DNA of 35,727 bases from Holophagae bacterium (GTDB lineage Bacteria; Acidobacteriota; Holophagae; Acanthopleuribacterales; Acanthopleuribacteraceae), in the NCBI GenBank assembly GCA_030429565.1, contig JAUIFE010000046.1, forward strand, positions 1 through 35,727, given 5' to 3'. Below, piece after piece: positions 14,360 to 23,360 of this stretch. Position numbers and translations under genes: made by a program. The notes under the pieces were generated by a model that saw only the letters and a program-made list of their open reading frames with translations, made no database searches and had not been told where the DNA came from. How positions within the stretch are numbered: the first letter of the stretch is position 1; each line of letters begins with the position of its first letter.

Positions 14360-17300
14360 ATGGAGAAGCAGGGTATAGGGTGCCGCCGCCTGATCGCCTG
14401 GAGCTTGTGGTTAGCTTTCCTATGGCTGCCGGTAGCGGGGCGCGACAACGCTGTAAAGTTTGAACGGCTCGGCATTGAAAAAGGCCTTTCCCAAAACGTG
14501 GTGAACACGGTGCTCCAGGACCGTCGTGGTTTCCTGTGGCTGGGAACGCAAGATGGGTTGAACCGCTACGACGGTGTCTCCTTTTTTGTGTACCGTCCCG
14601 AACAGGGCAACCCGCAATCGCTGTCGTCCACCAACGTCACCAGCCTTGTCGAGGGTCGGGATGGTCAACTTTATGTCGGCACCTCGGGTGGCGGTCTCAA
14701 TGTTCTCGATCCGGCGCGTCACACCTTTACGCGATTGCGCCATGACCCGACGCGACCCGATTCACTGAACGCCGATCTCGTTCGCTGCCTGAGCCTGGAC
14801 TCACGCGGTCGCTTGTGGGTTGGCACCGACAACGGCCTCAATCTTTACTTAGAAGAGGAACGGCGTTTTTTGCGTTTTGACCTCAATCATGGTGACGGTG
14901 CGCCGGCCAAGGTGACCGCTATTCAGGAGCGGGCCGACCAACTTCTGTGGGTTGGGACCCTCAATAAAGGATTGTTGCTGTTTGATCCAGCGATTGGCGG
15001 CATTTTGTCCTTTCCCAGCGATGCCGGTAATCCACTCGGTCCCGGTTCTGGCCAGGTGCTGGCGTTGGCGCAAGATGCCGACCAAACGCTGTGGGTTGGT
15101 ACAGGGCGTGGCTTTGCGCGTTTACCGCACAACGGCGAAGCCTTTAGCCACTATCGTTTACCGGCGGCCCGCGCCGCGGTTCAGCCCTATCCCGGCATCT
15201 CGACGGTGACGGTTGGTCGCGAGGGCGATGTGTGGCTGGGGAGTCAGCAAGGGTTGTTTCGTTTTTTTCCAGACAGCGCGCGCTTTGAGCGCTTTACCAA
15301 CGATTACACCGATCCCAACAGCCTTTCCAATGACTTAGTGACGGCTGTCGCCCAGGATCGGACCGGCCTGATTTGGGTTGGCACCGAGGGCGGTGGTCTC
15401 AACAAGCTCAATCCCGCCATGGCCGTGTTTCGCCTCTATCGGGGCATTGACAACGGTTCGCCGCTGGGTGTTGTCGTTGGTTTTCACCAGGACCGTGCCG
15501 GCGCGGTGTGGGTTGGGACTGATGGCTCGGGCTTGCATCGTTTCGATCCCGCCACGGAGCAGTTTACCTCTTATTATCACGATCCCAACGATCCCGAATC
15601 ACTGAGCTGCGACAACTTGTGGTCGATTGACGCTGATCCCGCCGGCGACTTGTGGATTAGCTCCCGGCTTGGCTTTAATCGACTCAACCCAAAGACCGGC
15701 AAGGTTCAGCGATTCATGCCGGACCCGAACTTTCCGTCCGGGTTTGACGGACACATGGATCGCTCAAATCGCTATTGGTTTGCCTCCTACGGCGGCGGAT
15801 TGGTGCGCTTGGAAAGCGACCGCAAAACGATGCGAACGTACCGTGCCGAAGCGGATAACCCCAACAGTTTGGTGCACGATTCCACTTTGTGTCTCGGCGA
15901 GGATTCGCGTGGCGGTTTGTGGATCGGCACCTTTGGCGGCGGCGTGTCTCGCCTCGATCCAACCACCGATCAGTTCACCAACTTTCGCCACGAGCCCGAC
16001 CGCGAGGACGGTTTGGGCGATAACGCCGTCGTTTGTTTCCTCAACGACAGCCGCGACCGCTTCTGGTTGGGCACGGTCCAGGCCGGCCTGCACCAATATC
16101 TGCCGGAGAGCGGGCGTTTTCGCCGTTGGGACAAGCGCCATGGTCTGCCGAACTGTAACATTTACGCCATTCTCGAAGATCGGGTCGGGCGCTTGTGGCT
16201 GAGCACCAACAAGGGTTTGGTGGCTTTTGAACCGGATACCGGCGTCATGACCCATTACGATGCGCGCTTTAATCTGCAAAGCCAAGAATTTAACCAAGGT
16301 GCGGCACTCTTGTCGCGCGACGGCGAGCTCTATTTTGGCGGCCTTTACGGCTTTAACCGATTCAACCCCGAGGCGATACAACGCAATGATTTACCGCCGC
16401 CGGTGGCCATGACCGCCTTTAAAAAGTTCTACCAAGACGTGCCCTTCAGTTTGGCGCAAGAAGATCGCGTGCTGACCCTCGACGCGCACGACAGTGTCAT
16501 TTCCTTTGAATTTGCCGCGCTCGATTTCACCCATCCCGAAAGCAACCGCTATGCTTACCAATTGGAAGGGTTTCGCCAAGACTGGATTGAAATCGGCAAC
16601 AAACGCGATGTGTCCTTCACCAACCTCGATCCCGGTTTGTACCACTTGCGCGTAAAGGCCGCCAATGCCGACGGTGTGTGGAGTGAAACGCCGGCCCAAG
16701 TTTCTTTTCTTGTGGTGCCGCCACCCTGGCGTAGCCCTTGGGCCTACGTGGGTTATGGTATGGTTGTGCTGTTTGTGACCGGTAGTGTGTGGCGGTTCCA
16801 GTTGTTTCGTTTGCGCCGTGCGCGCGAGCATAATCACCGGTTGCAGCGACTGGATCGGTTGAAAGATGAATTTTTGGCCAACACCTCGCACGAATTGCGC
16901 ACGCCCCTGAACGGTATCATCGGCATAGCCGAGTCGTTGCTGGAAGGTGCGGGCGGCACCATCAGTGGCTTGGTTCGGGAAAATCTCAAGCTGATGGTGA
17001 CCAGTGGCCGGCGTCTCGATCACTTGATTAACGATATTTTAGACTTCTCCAAAATGCGGCACAAAAGTCTGGAATTACAGCGCTCCGAGGTAGATTTACA
17101 CGCCGTTGTCGCCGTGGTTTTAGCCCTGTGTGAGCCGTTGGCCAAAGACGGCGAGATTGCCCTACACAACGACATTGATCCCCGTTTTGCGCGCTTGTGG
17201 GCCGATGAAAACCGGCTCCATCAAATTCTTCATAACCTGATCGGCAACGCCGTGAAATTCACGCGCAAGGGGTCGGTTTCCGTGCGGGCCGCCGTTCAGG

Positions 17301-19480
17301 CAGACATGGCGGTTGTTCACGTGGTTGACACCGGCATTGGGATTCCGCCGGATCGTCTGGCCACTATTTTCGAATCCTTCGAGCAGGTCGAAGGCTCGGA
17401 TTCACGCGAGTACGGCGGTACCGGATTGGGTTTGGCGATTACCCAAAAATTGGTTGCGCTGCATGGCGGTACCATTCGCGTTCAGTCCGAACTCGGCCGC
17501 GGCGCCGACTTTTCTTTCTCGATTCCTTTGTCCCAAGGGCAAATTGCGCCCAAGCCGACCTTGGTGCAAGCGCCGGACCGTCAATGGCTCTGGGCGACCG
17601 AGGTCGAAGTCGACGAGGATGATGATCTTTTTGCCGATGAAACGCTTGTTTCCAGTGCCGGCGCCGCGGATTTTCATATCTTGGTCGTCGATGACGAGGC
17701 CGTGAATTGTCGTGTTTTGGAAAACCTATTGCGCCTGCGTGGGTACCGGATCACCTGCTGTCAAAGTGGTGAGGAAGTCGCGGGTCTGCTGCAGGGCGGG
17801 TCTGATATTGATTTGGTCCTGCTCGATGTGATGATGCCCCGGATTACGGGTTACCAAGTGTTGCAGGACTTGCGACGCCGTTTCTCGCCGACCGAATTAC
17901 CGGTGATGTTGTTGACCGCCAAAAGTGGTGAACGCGACTTGGCGCTCGGTTTCCAACTGGGCTGCAATGATTACGTCACCAAGCCCTTTGCCAAGGATGA
18001 GTTGTTGGCACGGGTTCAGACCCAGCTTAATTTGCGGTTCTTGACCCGTGATCTCGAGGCGGTGGTGGCGCAACGGACCAACGAGATCAAAGCATACGTC
18101 ACTGAACTCGAAACCATGAACGACATCACCAAAACGATTAACAGCGAAAGCGATTTTGAAAGCGTCATGCACTTGATTTTGGAGCAGGGCATGACCCTAT
18201 TTCCGCAGGCCAGTATGGCGACCTTTATGTTTCTGGACGAGCATCGTTTGGCCTTCCAAATTAAAGCGGGTGTGGGTTACGAAATGGACGAGCTCATTAA
18301 AGACGTCGATTTTCCTCTCGAACAGGCTTTGGATCGCTACACACGCCATGGCAATACCCTGGCGCCCGGCATTGCTGTCATTCGCTCGCCACAGCGTCAC
18401 AACCAGCCAGGCGCCTTCGCCGACTTTCCGGCACCTCAATCGCTGCTGGCGATGGAAGTCCATCTGGACGGTCGATTAGAAGGTTTTTTGGTGCTCGATA
18501 ACAGCACCCATCCCGACGGTTTTAAAGCCGCCGATGTGGCTCGCTTAGGGCGGTTCCGAGAGCATGCGGTCAACGCCTTGGCGCGTGCGAAAAACATGAA
18601 GACTTTGCGCGATACCCAAAAAGAGTTGGTTGAAGCCGCGCACCTATTCGGCATGGCGGAAACGGCGACCCTCGTGATGCACAACATGGGCAACAACCTC
18701 AACAGCGTCAATACCTCGTTGCAGGTGTTGCGCGAGGACTTACAACGCGACCGCTGGCTGCGCAATTTGGAACGGCTCGACAGCTTGTTGCGCAGTCAAA
18801 AGGACGCCGTCGCCTTTTTCAGTGGTGACCCGCGTGCCGGTCACGTGCCGATGATGGTATCTGAATTGACCCAGCGGCTTTATCGTTGGCGCAAGCAATT
18901 GCTGTTTGAATCCGAGCGCCTGGAAGAGCACGTGCAGGCCGTACTTAAGACACTGCGCGAGCAGCGCGATTATGCCAACATCAAACGGCGTCTCGAGCAG
19001 GGGGATATCAACCGCTTGCTGGAAGGCGTTTTGGCCTTGGACGACGCGTTGGCCGGGCCGGTCCCCATTCAACTCGAACGCAAGTTCGACATTCTTCCGC
19101 GTGTGCCGTTGCAAAAGATTCAGCTCATGCGTGTCTTTTATTGTTTGGTACGCAATGCGGTTGAAGCCATCGGTGCCCGTTGTGCCGCCGCTGAAAGCGA
19201 TTTTGTGGGTCGTTTACTCATCGAAACCACCTTGCGTCGCGAGGCTGATGCGACTGTCGTCGAAATCGTTTTCGAGGACAACGGCATTGGGATTGCGCCC
19301 GATCATTTGTCGCAGGTTTTCACCCAGGGTTTCACCACCAAAGGCCACGCCAAAGGCTTTGGCTTGCATAACTGCGCCAACGCGCTAAAGGAAATGGGTG
19401 CCGACATTGCGCTCACCAGTGCGGGTCCCAATTGCGGCTCGCGCGCGCTGTTGCGTTTTCCGCTACCGCCTGTGTCCTAG
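14360..19480 (+). CDS. Giant hybrid sensor: two beta-propellers, Y_Y_Y, kinase, receiver, GAF-like, second kinase
   Basis: 1706 residues. After a signal/anchor segment (LIAWSLWLAFLWLPVAG) come 14 Reg_prop blades (pattern G.LWVGT..GLNR.DP, about 33-690), enough for two seven-blade propellers, then a Y_Y_Y domain (about 701-788) and a membrane helix (about 791-815). This is the periplasmic ligand-sensing half known from hybrid two-component systems. Inside the cell are HisKA with H844 in SHELRTPLNG, a HATPase (NLIGNAVKF, DTGIGIP, GGTGLGLAI), a receiver with D1156 in LLDVMMP and a K in VTKPF, and a GAF-like region (about 1240-1405). A second kinase core follows, with H1441 in VMHNMGNNLNS and a HATPase (VRNAVEAIG, EDNGIGI, FTTKGHAKGFGLHN). 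No DNA-binding output domain follows the receiver, unlike classical HTCS proteins. The start ATG has only a weak GGAACGGG upstream. Confidence 0.92.
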   Translation: MEKQGIGCRRLIAWSLWLAFLWLPVAGRDNAVKFERLGIEKGLSQNVVNTVLQDRRGFLWLGTQDGLNRYDGVSFFVYRPEQGNPQSLSSTNVTSLVEGRDGQLYVGTSGGGLNVLDPARHTFTRLRHDPTRPDSLNADLVRCLSLDSRGRLWVGTDNGLNLYLEEERRFLRFDLNHGDGAPAKVTAIQERADQLLWVGTLNKGLLLFDPAIGGILSFPSDAGNPLGPGSGQVLALAQDADQTLWVGTGRGFARLPHNGEAFSHYRLPAARAAVQPYPGISTVTVGREGDVWLGSQQGLFRFFPDSARFERFTNDYTDPNSLSNDLVTAVAQDRTGLIWVGTEGGGLNKLNPAMAVFRLYRGIDNGSPLGVVVGFHQDRAGAVWVGTDGSGLHRFDPATEQFTSYYHDPNDPESLSCDNLWSIDADPAGDLWISSRLGFNRLNPKTGKVQRFMPDPNFPSGFDGHMDRSNRYWFASYGGGLVRLESDRKTMRTYRAEADNPNSLVHDSTLCLGEDSRGGLWIGTFGGGVSRLDPTTDQFTNFRHEPDREDGLGDNAVVCFLNDSRDRFWLGTVQAGLHQYLPESGRFRRWDKRHGLPNCNIYAILEDRVGRLWLSTNKGLVAFEPDTGVMTHYDARFNLQSQEFNQGAALLSRDGELYFGGLYGFNRFNPEAIQRNDLPPPVAMTAFKKFYQDVPFSLAQEDRVLTLDAHDSVISFEFAALDFTHPESNRYAYQLEGFRQDWIEIGNKRDVSFTNLDPGLYHLRVKAANADGVWSETPAQVSFLVVPPPWRSPWAYVGYGMVVLFVTGSVWRFQLFRLRRAREHNHRLQRLDRLKDEFLANTSHELRTPLNGIIGIAESLLEGAGGTISGLVRENLKLMVTSGRRLDHLINDILDFSKMRHKSLELQRSEVDLHAVVAVVLALCEPLAKDGEIALHNDIDPRFARLWADENRLHQILHNLIGNAVKFTRKGSVSVRAAVQADMAVVHVVDTGIGIPPDRLATIFESFEQVEGSDSREYGGTGLGLAITQKLVALHGGTIRVQSELGRGADFSFSIPLSQGQIAPKPTLVQAPDRQWLWATEVEVDEDDDLFADETLVSSAGAADFHILVVDDEAVNCRVLENLLRLRGYRITCCQSGEEVAGLLQGGSDIDLVLLDVMMPRITGYQVLQDLRRRFSPTELPVMLLTAKSGERDLALGFQLGCNDYVTKPFAKDELLARVQTQLNLRFLTRDLEAVVAQRTNEIKAYVTELETMNDITKTINSESDFESVMHLILEQGMTLFPQASMATFMFLDEHRLAFQIKAGVGYEMDELIKDVDFPLEQALDRYTRHGNTLAPGIAVIRSPQRHNQPGAFADFPAPQSLLAMEVHLDGRLEGFLVLDNSTHPDGFKAADVARLGRFREHAVNALARAKNMKTLRDTQKELVEAAHLFGMAETATLVMHNMGNNLNSVNTSLQVLREDLQRDRWLRNLERLDSLLRSQKDAVAFFSGDPRAGHVPMMVSELTQRLYRWRKQLLFESERLEEHVQAVLKTLREQRDYANIKRRLEQGDINRLLEGVLALDDALAGPVPIQLERKFDILPRVPLQKIQLMRVFYCLVRNAVEAIGARCAAAESDFVGRLLIETTLRREADATVVEIVFEDNGIGIAPDHLSQVFTQGFTTKGHAKGFGLHNCANALKEMGADIALTSAGPNCGSRALLRFPLPPVS

Positions 19481-19771
19481 CCCTGGTCGCGATGGGTCTT
19501 GCACGCGACGACGTGGCATCTGTCCTTGCTTTGCATTAAAATAAGGGTTACTCCCCCCATCACGCCGTGCCGACCCTTTGTTTGCCGACGCCTTTGGTGA
19601 GAGCTGTTCGAACGCACGGGAATCGTTGGGTCTCTCACAAAATGCCGTGCGTAACTTTTGTTTTTTGGCGATTTACCGAAACGAACCAATAAATACCCCG
19701 CGCGGATGCAGCCTTTGGGTTTCGCCGCCCACCAACCCGATTACCGCAAACACCACACAGGAGTCGTCCCC

Positions 19772-20413
19772 ATGCACAAGGTTGCCTTTTTTCTGGGTGA
19801 ATTGGACGCCGCGGACATTCACTGGTTCCTCAACGTGGGACACACCGCCAAATTGCCCAAGGACAGCGTCCTGATTCAGTGTGGGACGCCGATTAAGGCG
19901 CTGTACATCCTGCTGGAAGGGCGCTTGGTGGTGCGTGGTGAAGGGCCGGAAAACCCGCTTATTGCCAGTTTGGGTGTCGGTGAAATCGTCGGCGAGCTTT
20001 CCTTTTTGGATCACCGTCCGCCCAGTGCCACGGTTGCCGCGTTCGAAGACGCCGAAGTTCTGGCCATCCCGCGCTATGAACTAGAAGAGAAGCTAATTAG
20101 CGACGAGGGTTTTGCCTCGCGTTTTTATCGTGCCATCGGCGTACTGTTGGCCTCGCGCTTGCGCAAAACGGTGAGCCATTTGGGCCACCCACAGAACCCG
20201 CCGCTCACGCCGGAAGAACTGGGTCAAGGCCTGGACGATCACCTGATGGAAACTATTGGAATTGCGGAAGGCTGGTTCGACTTCATCATGAAGAAGCTCC
20301 ATGACGAATCGGACGATCACTGGGACCAGCGCATGGAAGTCGAGCGTCAGAAACGCAAGCGCAAAACCGCCGGCGAGCCACAAAATGACAATGGCAAAAT
20401 GGGCGTGACCTGA
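19772..20413 (+). CDS. Cyclic-nucleotide-binding-domain protein with atypical phosphate-binding cassette
   Basis: 213 residues from the ATG at 19772, with AGGAG 8 bases upstream; a longer frame from 19658 is not supported. Residues about 10-130 form a CNB domain: ALYILLEGRLVVRGEG, then GVGEIVGELSFLDHRPPSAT and EVLAIPRYELEEKL. The cassette keeps E75, but the Arg expected before S-A-T is P84, so cAMP or cGMP binding is doubtful. The C-terminus (about 150-213) is helical and charged, with no helix-turn-helix, so it is not a typical CRP-family regulator. The gene lies 291 bp after the propeller kinase and could be a partner of it, but the spacing gives no proof of an operon. Confidence 0.8.
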   Translation: MHKVAFFLGELDAADIHWFLNVGHTAKLPKDSVLIQCGTPIKALYILLEGRLVVRGEGPENPLIASLGVGEIVGELSFLDHRPPSATVAAFEDAEVLAIPRYELEEKLISDEGFASRFYRAIGVLLASRLRKTVSHLGHPQNPPLTPEELGQGLDDHLMETIGIAEGWFDFIMKKLHDESDDHWDQRMEVERQKRKRKTAGEPQNDNGKMGVT

Positions 20414-20636
20414 GCTTATCCGCCGGCCGTCGCTTGGGCCCCTGGTTTAATTAGGCGGGCCGAATTGCGTCATCGCCCGTGCTTCTCATCAGCCGCGGTT
20501 GTAAAGCCCTGATGGTTTAGCCGTTGGCAATCATGGTCGACTTGCAAATAGGCCGACGGTGCTCACCGGCGTCCCCGCGCCCGGTGGCGGTGCGCTTGGG
20601 TCGATTGGGGACTGGTGAGAATTGCGGGCATGAAGC

Positions 20637-20670
20637 GGTCCGCGCTGGGCGCTGATGCGCGACGCGGACC
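20637..20670. terminator. Hairpin between convergent genes, probable terminator
   Basis: GGTCCGCG (20637-20644) pairs perfectly with CGCGGACC (20663-20670), and the loop holds a further GCGC-TGAT-GCGC hairpin. On + it is followed by TTTGC. It separates the CNB gene from the convergent ATPase gene. Confidence 0.55.
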
Positions 20671-20688
20671 TTTGCTACAACGTCGTGA

Positions 20689-21369
20689 TCAAACGGGTCG
20701 GAACACCAACTCGTGGCTACAGAAGTAAACCGGCAGATCGATTTGGCCGGAGGGCGTTTGGAATTCGAGGTGAATGCGGCTGCCGTGGGGTTCCATGAAA
20801 TAAAGATGCGAGGTTTGTTGCATGGCGACCTTGCGTGGGCCTTCTAGATCGAGGCTGCCGTCGGCATGGCGGTGAATGCGCATGGAAGAGAGAATGCGTA
20901 GTTTGTGTTTGCCGGCGAGGTCGTGCAGTTTGGTGAGATTGGTTTCGGCGTGTTCGTCGAAATCGAGACCGTCGACGATGACCAAGCTGGGCGAGAGACG
21001 GGCTTGGCGGTGGATCGTTTCAATCTCTTCGTCCAAGTCGTTGATCATGCGTGCGCTGTCGCGATAACTGATGACCATGAGATGGTTGTTGAGTTCCTCC
21101 CATGGATGGTTGCGGTCCTCGGGGTTGAATTTGAGAAACGCCGTATAAATCTCTTGGTAATAATCGTGCACCTTGGCCGAATCCATACCCGCGCTGAAAT
21201 GCAGGACTTGGTGGCCGTTGAGAAGGGTGTCGATGGCGAAATTGATGAGGGCCGCGCTTTTTCCCACGCCGGAGCGTGCAAGGATAAGGCTCATTTCGGC
21301 GTTGGGGAGCCCTGTTTTCTCATCCAACAGCCGTAGCGGGTGATTGTCGTTAACTTCTTCTGCGATCAT
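20689..21369 (-). CDS. RecA-like P-loop ATPase (DnaB/KaiC-like), solitary
   Basis: 226 residues from the ATG at 21369, with AGAGG 6 bases upstream; a TTG further upstream (21405) is less likely. The domain is close to the C-terminal ATPase of replicative helicases and KaiC-type proteins: Walker A ARSGVGKS (31-38), a stretch like LNGHQVLHFSAGMDS, and Walker B LVIVDGLDF with D133. The C-terminal beta-rich end (SRIHLEFQTPSGQIDLPVYF) resembles the last strands of that fold. There is no N-terminal DnaB domain and no replication gene nearby. Function is unknown; a signalling or DNA-associated ATPase are both possible. It ends facing the CNB gene across a terminator. Confidence 0.75.
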   Translation of the reverse strand: MIAEEVNDNHPLRLLDEKTGLPNAEMSLILARSGVGKSAALINFAIDTLLNGHQVLHFSAGMDSAKVHDYYQEIYTAFLKFNPEDRNHPWEELNNHLMVISYRDSARMINDLDEEIETIHRQARLSPSLVIVDGLDFDEHAETNLTKLHDLAGKHKLRILSSMRIHRHADGSLDLEGPRKVAMQQTSHLYFMEPHGSRIHLEFQTPSGQIDLPVYFCSHELVFRPV

Positions 21370-21703
21370 GATCCACCTCTTCCGTTTGTCGGGAGAGAGG
21401 TTCAACGGGGTTGCCGTCGGCCGCCACCGGTTAAACCGCGCGTAGTCCCGGCAAACTAAAAAAAATTTGCGCCCGGTTTAGGTGCGTGGTTCGCCATGGT
21501 CCGTTTGCGAGCCGAATTACAGGCTTGGGTGATGACGCACGGAGGCCCCGTCGGTTTTGTCGCCATAACCGAAACGCTTGCGCGATGGGACTTCGGAGTC
21601 CTCGGCTCTTGCCGGTTCATGAGGAATGAACGCACACTAACAAAGGGTTTGCATCTCCCATCTTAGAGCGCGCTTCATGAAAATTCAATCAATTGCTCTT
21701 TAT

Positions 21704-22012
21704 TTATTGATGTTGGTTTGATCGAGGCCCCTGGTCTTTGTGCCGCCGCCTTTTTGGGAGCGATGGAATTTTGACGTCGCTACCGAGGGCCTGTTTCCCT
21801 TGACGGTCGTTGCGACGCCGCACCTGGGATCGATGAGAAAAGCGCTTGCGATCGCCGGTATAAAGATTGGGTTTGGGTAAACGAATTACCTGGAGGCCTT
21901 TAAAGGTGACTGTCCCCGCTATGCCGCGCTCTATTTTTTTCAGCCGGCGGTTGGTGGGTCTTGGGGCAAGGGTGGCGCTGACCTGTCCTGGCGACCGTGA
22001 TCTATCTGCCAT
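21704..22012 (-). CDS. Possible small basic protein, unrecognised
   Basis: 102 residues from an ATG at 22012 without a clear ribosome binding site. It is rich in Arg and Lys, with a coherent centre (VTFKGLQVIRLPKPNLYTGD) and a basic tail that could bind nucleic acid. Codon choice in the centre resembles that of neighbouring genes, which is the only real support. It may equally be a chance frame in the spacer, or the true start may lie inside it. No family recognised. Confidence 0.35.
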   Translation of the reverse strand: MADRSRSPGQVSATLAPRPTNRRLKKIERGIAGTVTFKGLQVIRLPKPNLYTGDRKRFSHRSQVRRRNDRQGKQALGSDVKIPSLPKRRRHKDQGPRSNQHQ

Positions 22013-22193
22013 AAGACCGCATGGGAAGGGTGCATCCAGAGGGCGGGGCGCTGGTGGGTCGATGGCCCCGATAAGTTAGAGGGTCTGGCTAGGGTTATTG
22101 TTTTAAATGGTTTGGGGGCGGCGGCTGCTTTGGTGGCGCTTTGGGCTTTTCCGATTTTTCGGTTCTTTCGCGTCGGTGCGTTGCCCAAAATCA

Positions 22194-22223
22194 TCTACAC
22201 GCAGTCGGCTTTTTAGGTATGAT
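22194..22223 (+). promoter_or_regulatory. Possible sigma-70-type promoter of the exchanger gene
   Basis: TCTACA (22194-22199) and TATGAT (22218-22223) are 18 bases apart and lie 38 bases before the ATG at 22261. The -10 fits well and the -35 is partial. Sigma-factor consensus of this organism is unknown. Confidence 0.3.
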
Positions 22224-22260
22224 GGGCATTCTTGTCGAGGCTTGGGTTTAATGAGGCATC

Positions 22261-23352
22261 ATGGTTTTGCAGCTCTTTGAATGGATGATTGGCGCGCTTG
22301 GCCAATGGCCGGCGGTCACTGCTTTTTTCTTGGTCGGAATTGCCGGCCTCAATTACGGCGCCGACTGGTTGGTTGAAGGTGCGTCCAATATCGGTTTTCG
22401 CTTCGGGGTTTCCGCCGCCATGATTGGCTTGACGGTGGTTGCCTTCGGTACCTCGGCACCCGAGCTGGTCGTTTCCGTGATGACCGCGATTCAAGGAAAA
22501 CCGGAAATATGTCTCGGTAATGTCGTTGGCTCCAACATTGCCAACACTGCCTTGATTCTCGGCGCGACGGCGGTGATTTTCCCGATTAACGTCGGCAAAG
22601 ACGCCGTTAAGTTCGACGCGCCCATCAGCTTCCTCGCGATTGCCACCGTTTTACTGTTGGCGCTTATTGGCTCCGGTATATCGCGTTTCGACGGCATCTT
22701 GCTCCTCACCATTTTTACGGTGTGGATGGTTTGGTTGGTGCGCAAATCATTGCGCGAAGCATCGGCGGTTCGCAAAGACCGACGGGAAAAAGCCGAAGCC
22801 AAGCAGGCCGCGCGCGAGGCGGGCGAGCTTCACGACGATGACGAAGAAACACTGCATTTTCATCCACGCCCGGTCGCCATGGATGTAATGCTCATTGGTG
22901 TCGGCTTGGTGGCCTTGGTTTTGGGCGCCGATATGTTGGTTTTGGCGGCCGTTGCGGCGGCGCGCGCCTTAGAAGTGCCCGAGGTCGTGGTCGGCTTGAC
23001 GATTGTCGCCGGCGGAACTTCGTTGCCGGAATTAGCGGTGGGTTTGATGGCGGCACTGAAACGCAACGCCGATATCACTGTTGGGAACGTCATGGGCTCC
23101 AACATCTTCAACGGTTTTCTTATTTTGGGTGTCTGCACCCTGCTGGCGCCGATTCCTTTTGTTACCCAGGGGTTTGCCTGGTCAGGCGATGCCGGCACGC
23201 TTTACGTCGATATCCCTTTCTGCGTGTTCGTTTGTGCGCTGGTTATGCCGATGATGCGCCACAACCATCAAATATCACGTTTTAAAGGTGTGGTTTTATT
23301 GCTCTTGTACGTTGGCTATTTGGTGACTTTGGTGTTGCGCCAGGGTTGGTAA
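22261..23352 (+). CDS. Calcium/sodium antiporter of the YrbG (CaCA) family
   Basis: 363 residues from the ATG at 22261, with GAGG 4 bases upstream. The protein has two inverted halves of about five membrane helices each. Each half carries the ion-binding alpha repeat: GLTVVAFGTSAPELVVSV (about 58-75) and GLTIVAGGTSLPELAVGL (about 247-264), each followed by a GN.(V/M)GSNI motif. A charged cytosolic loop with KDRREKAEAKQAARE and an acidic HDDDEETLHFH part joins the halves. Family members exchange Na+ (sometimes H+ or K+) for Ca2+ across the inner membrane. The acidic/His loop could sense metal, which is inference. The stop lies 8 bp from the end of the convergent methyltransferase gene. Confidence 0.92.
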   Translation: MVLQLFEWMIGALGQWPAVTAFFLVGIAGLNYGADWLVEGASNIGFRFGVSAAMIGLTVVAFGTSAPELVVSVMTAIQGKPEICLGNVVGSNIANTALILGATAVIFPINVGKDAVKFDAPISFLAIATVLLLALIGSGISRFDGILLLTIFTVWMVWLVRKSLREASAVRKDRREKAEAKQAAREAGELHDDDEETLHFHPRPVAMDVMLIGVGLVALVLGADMLVLAAVAAARALEVPEVVVGLTIVAGGTSLPELAVGLMAALKRNADITVGNVMGSNIFNGFLILGVCTLLAPIPFVTQGFAWSGDAGTLYVDIPFCVFVCALVMPMMRHNHQISRFKGVVLLLLYVGYLVTLVLRQGW

Positions 23353-23360
23353 GCCGCCGT

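Larger units (their letters stand above)
21370..22260. other. Spacer of about 890 bp with at most one small gene
   Basis: It contains the promoter side of the ATPase gene (an A/T-rich tract near 21450-21470), an AT-rich stretch around 21680-21720, a possible small basic reading frame on the - strand (21704-22012, listed separately) and a possible promoter for the exchanger near 22194-22223. Nothing else is recognised. Confidence 0.45.

Noticed and set aside
13917..14378. Possible + strand gene just before the propeller kinase
   Set aside because: It overlaps the kinase start in another frame, is Cys/Arg/Pro-rich and has no ribosome binding site or recognised motif.
15764..16381. - strand frames inside the propeller kinase gene
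   Set aside because: Antisense shadows caused by the repetitive GC-rich propeller coding sequence.
19486..19509. GTCGCG/CGCGAC hairpin after the propeller kinase as a terminator
   Set aside because: Only 6 bp with a 12-base loop and no T-run.
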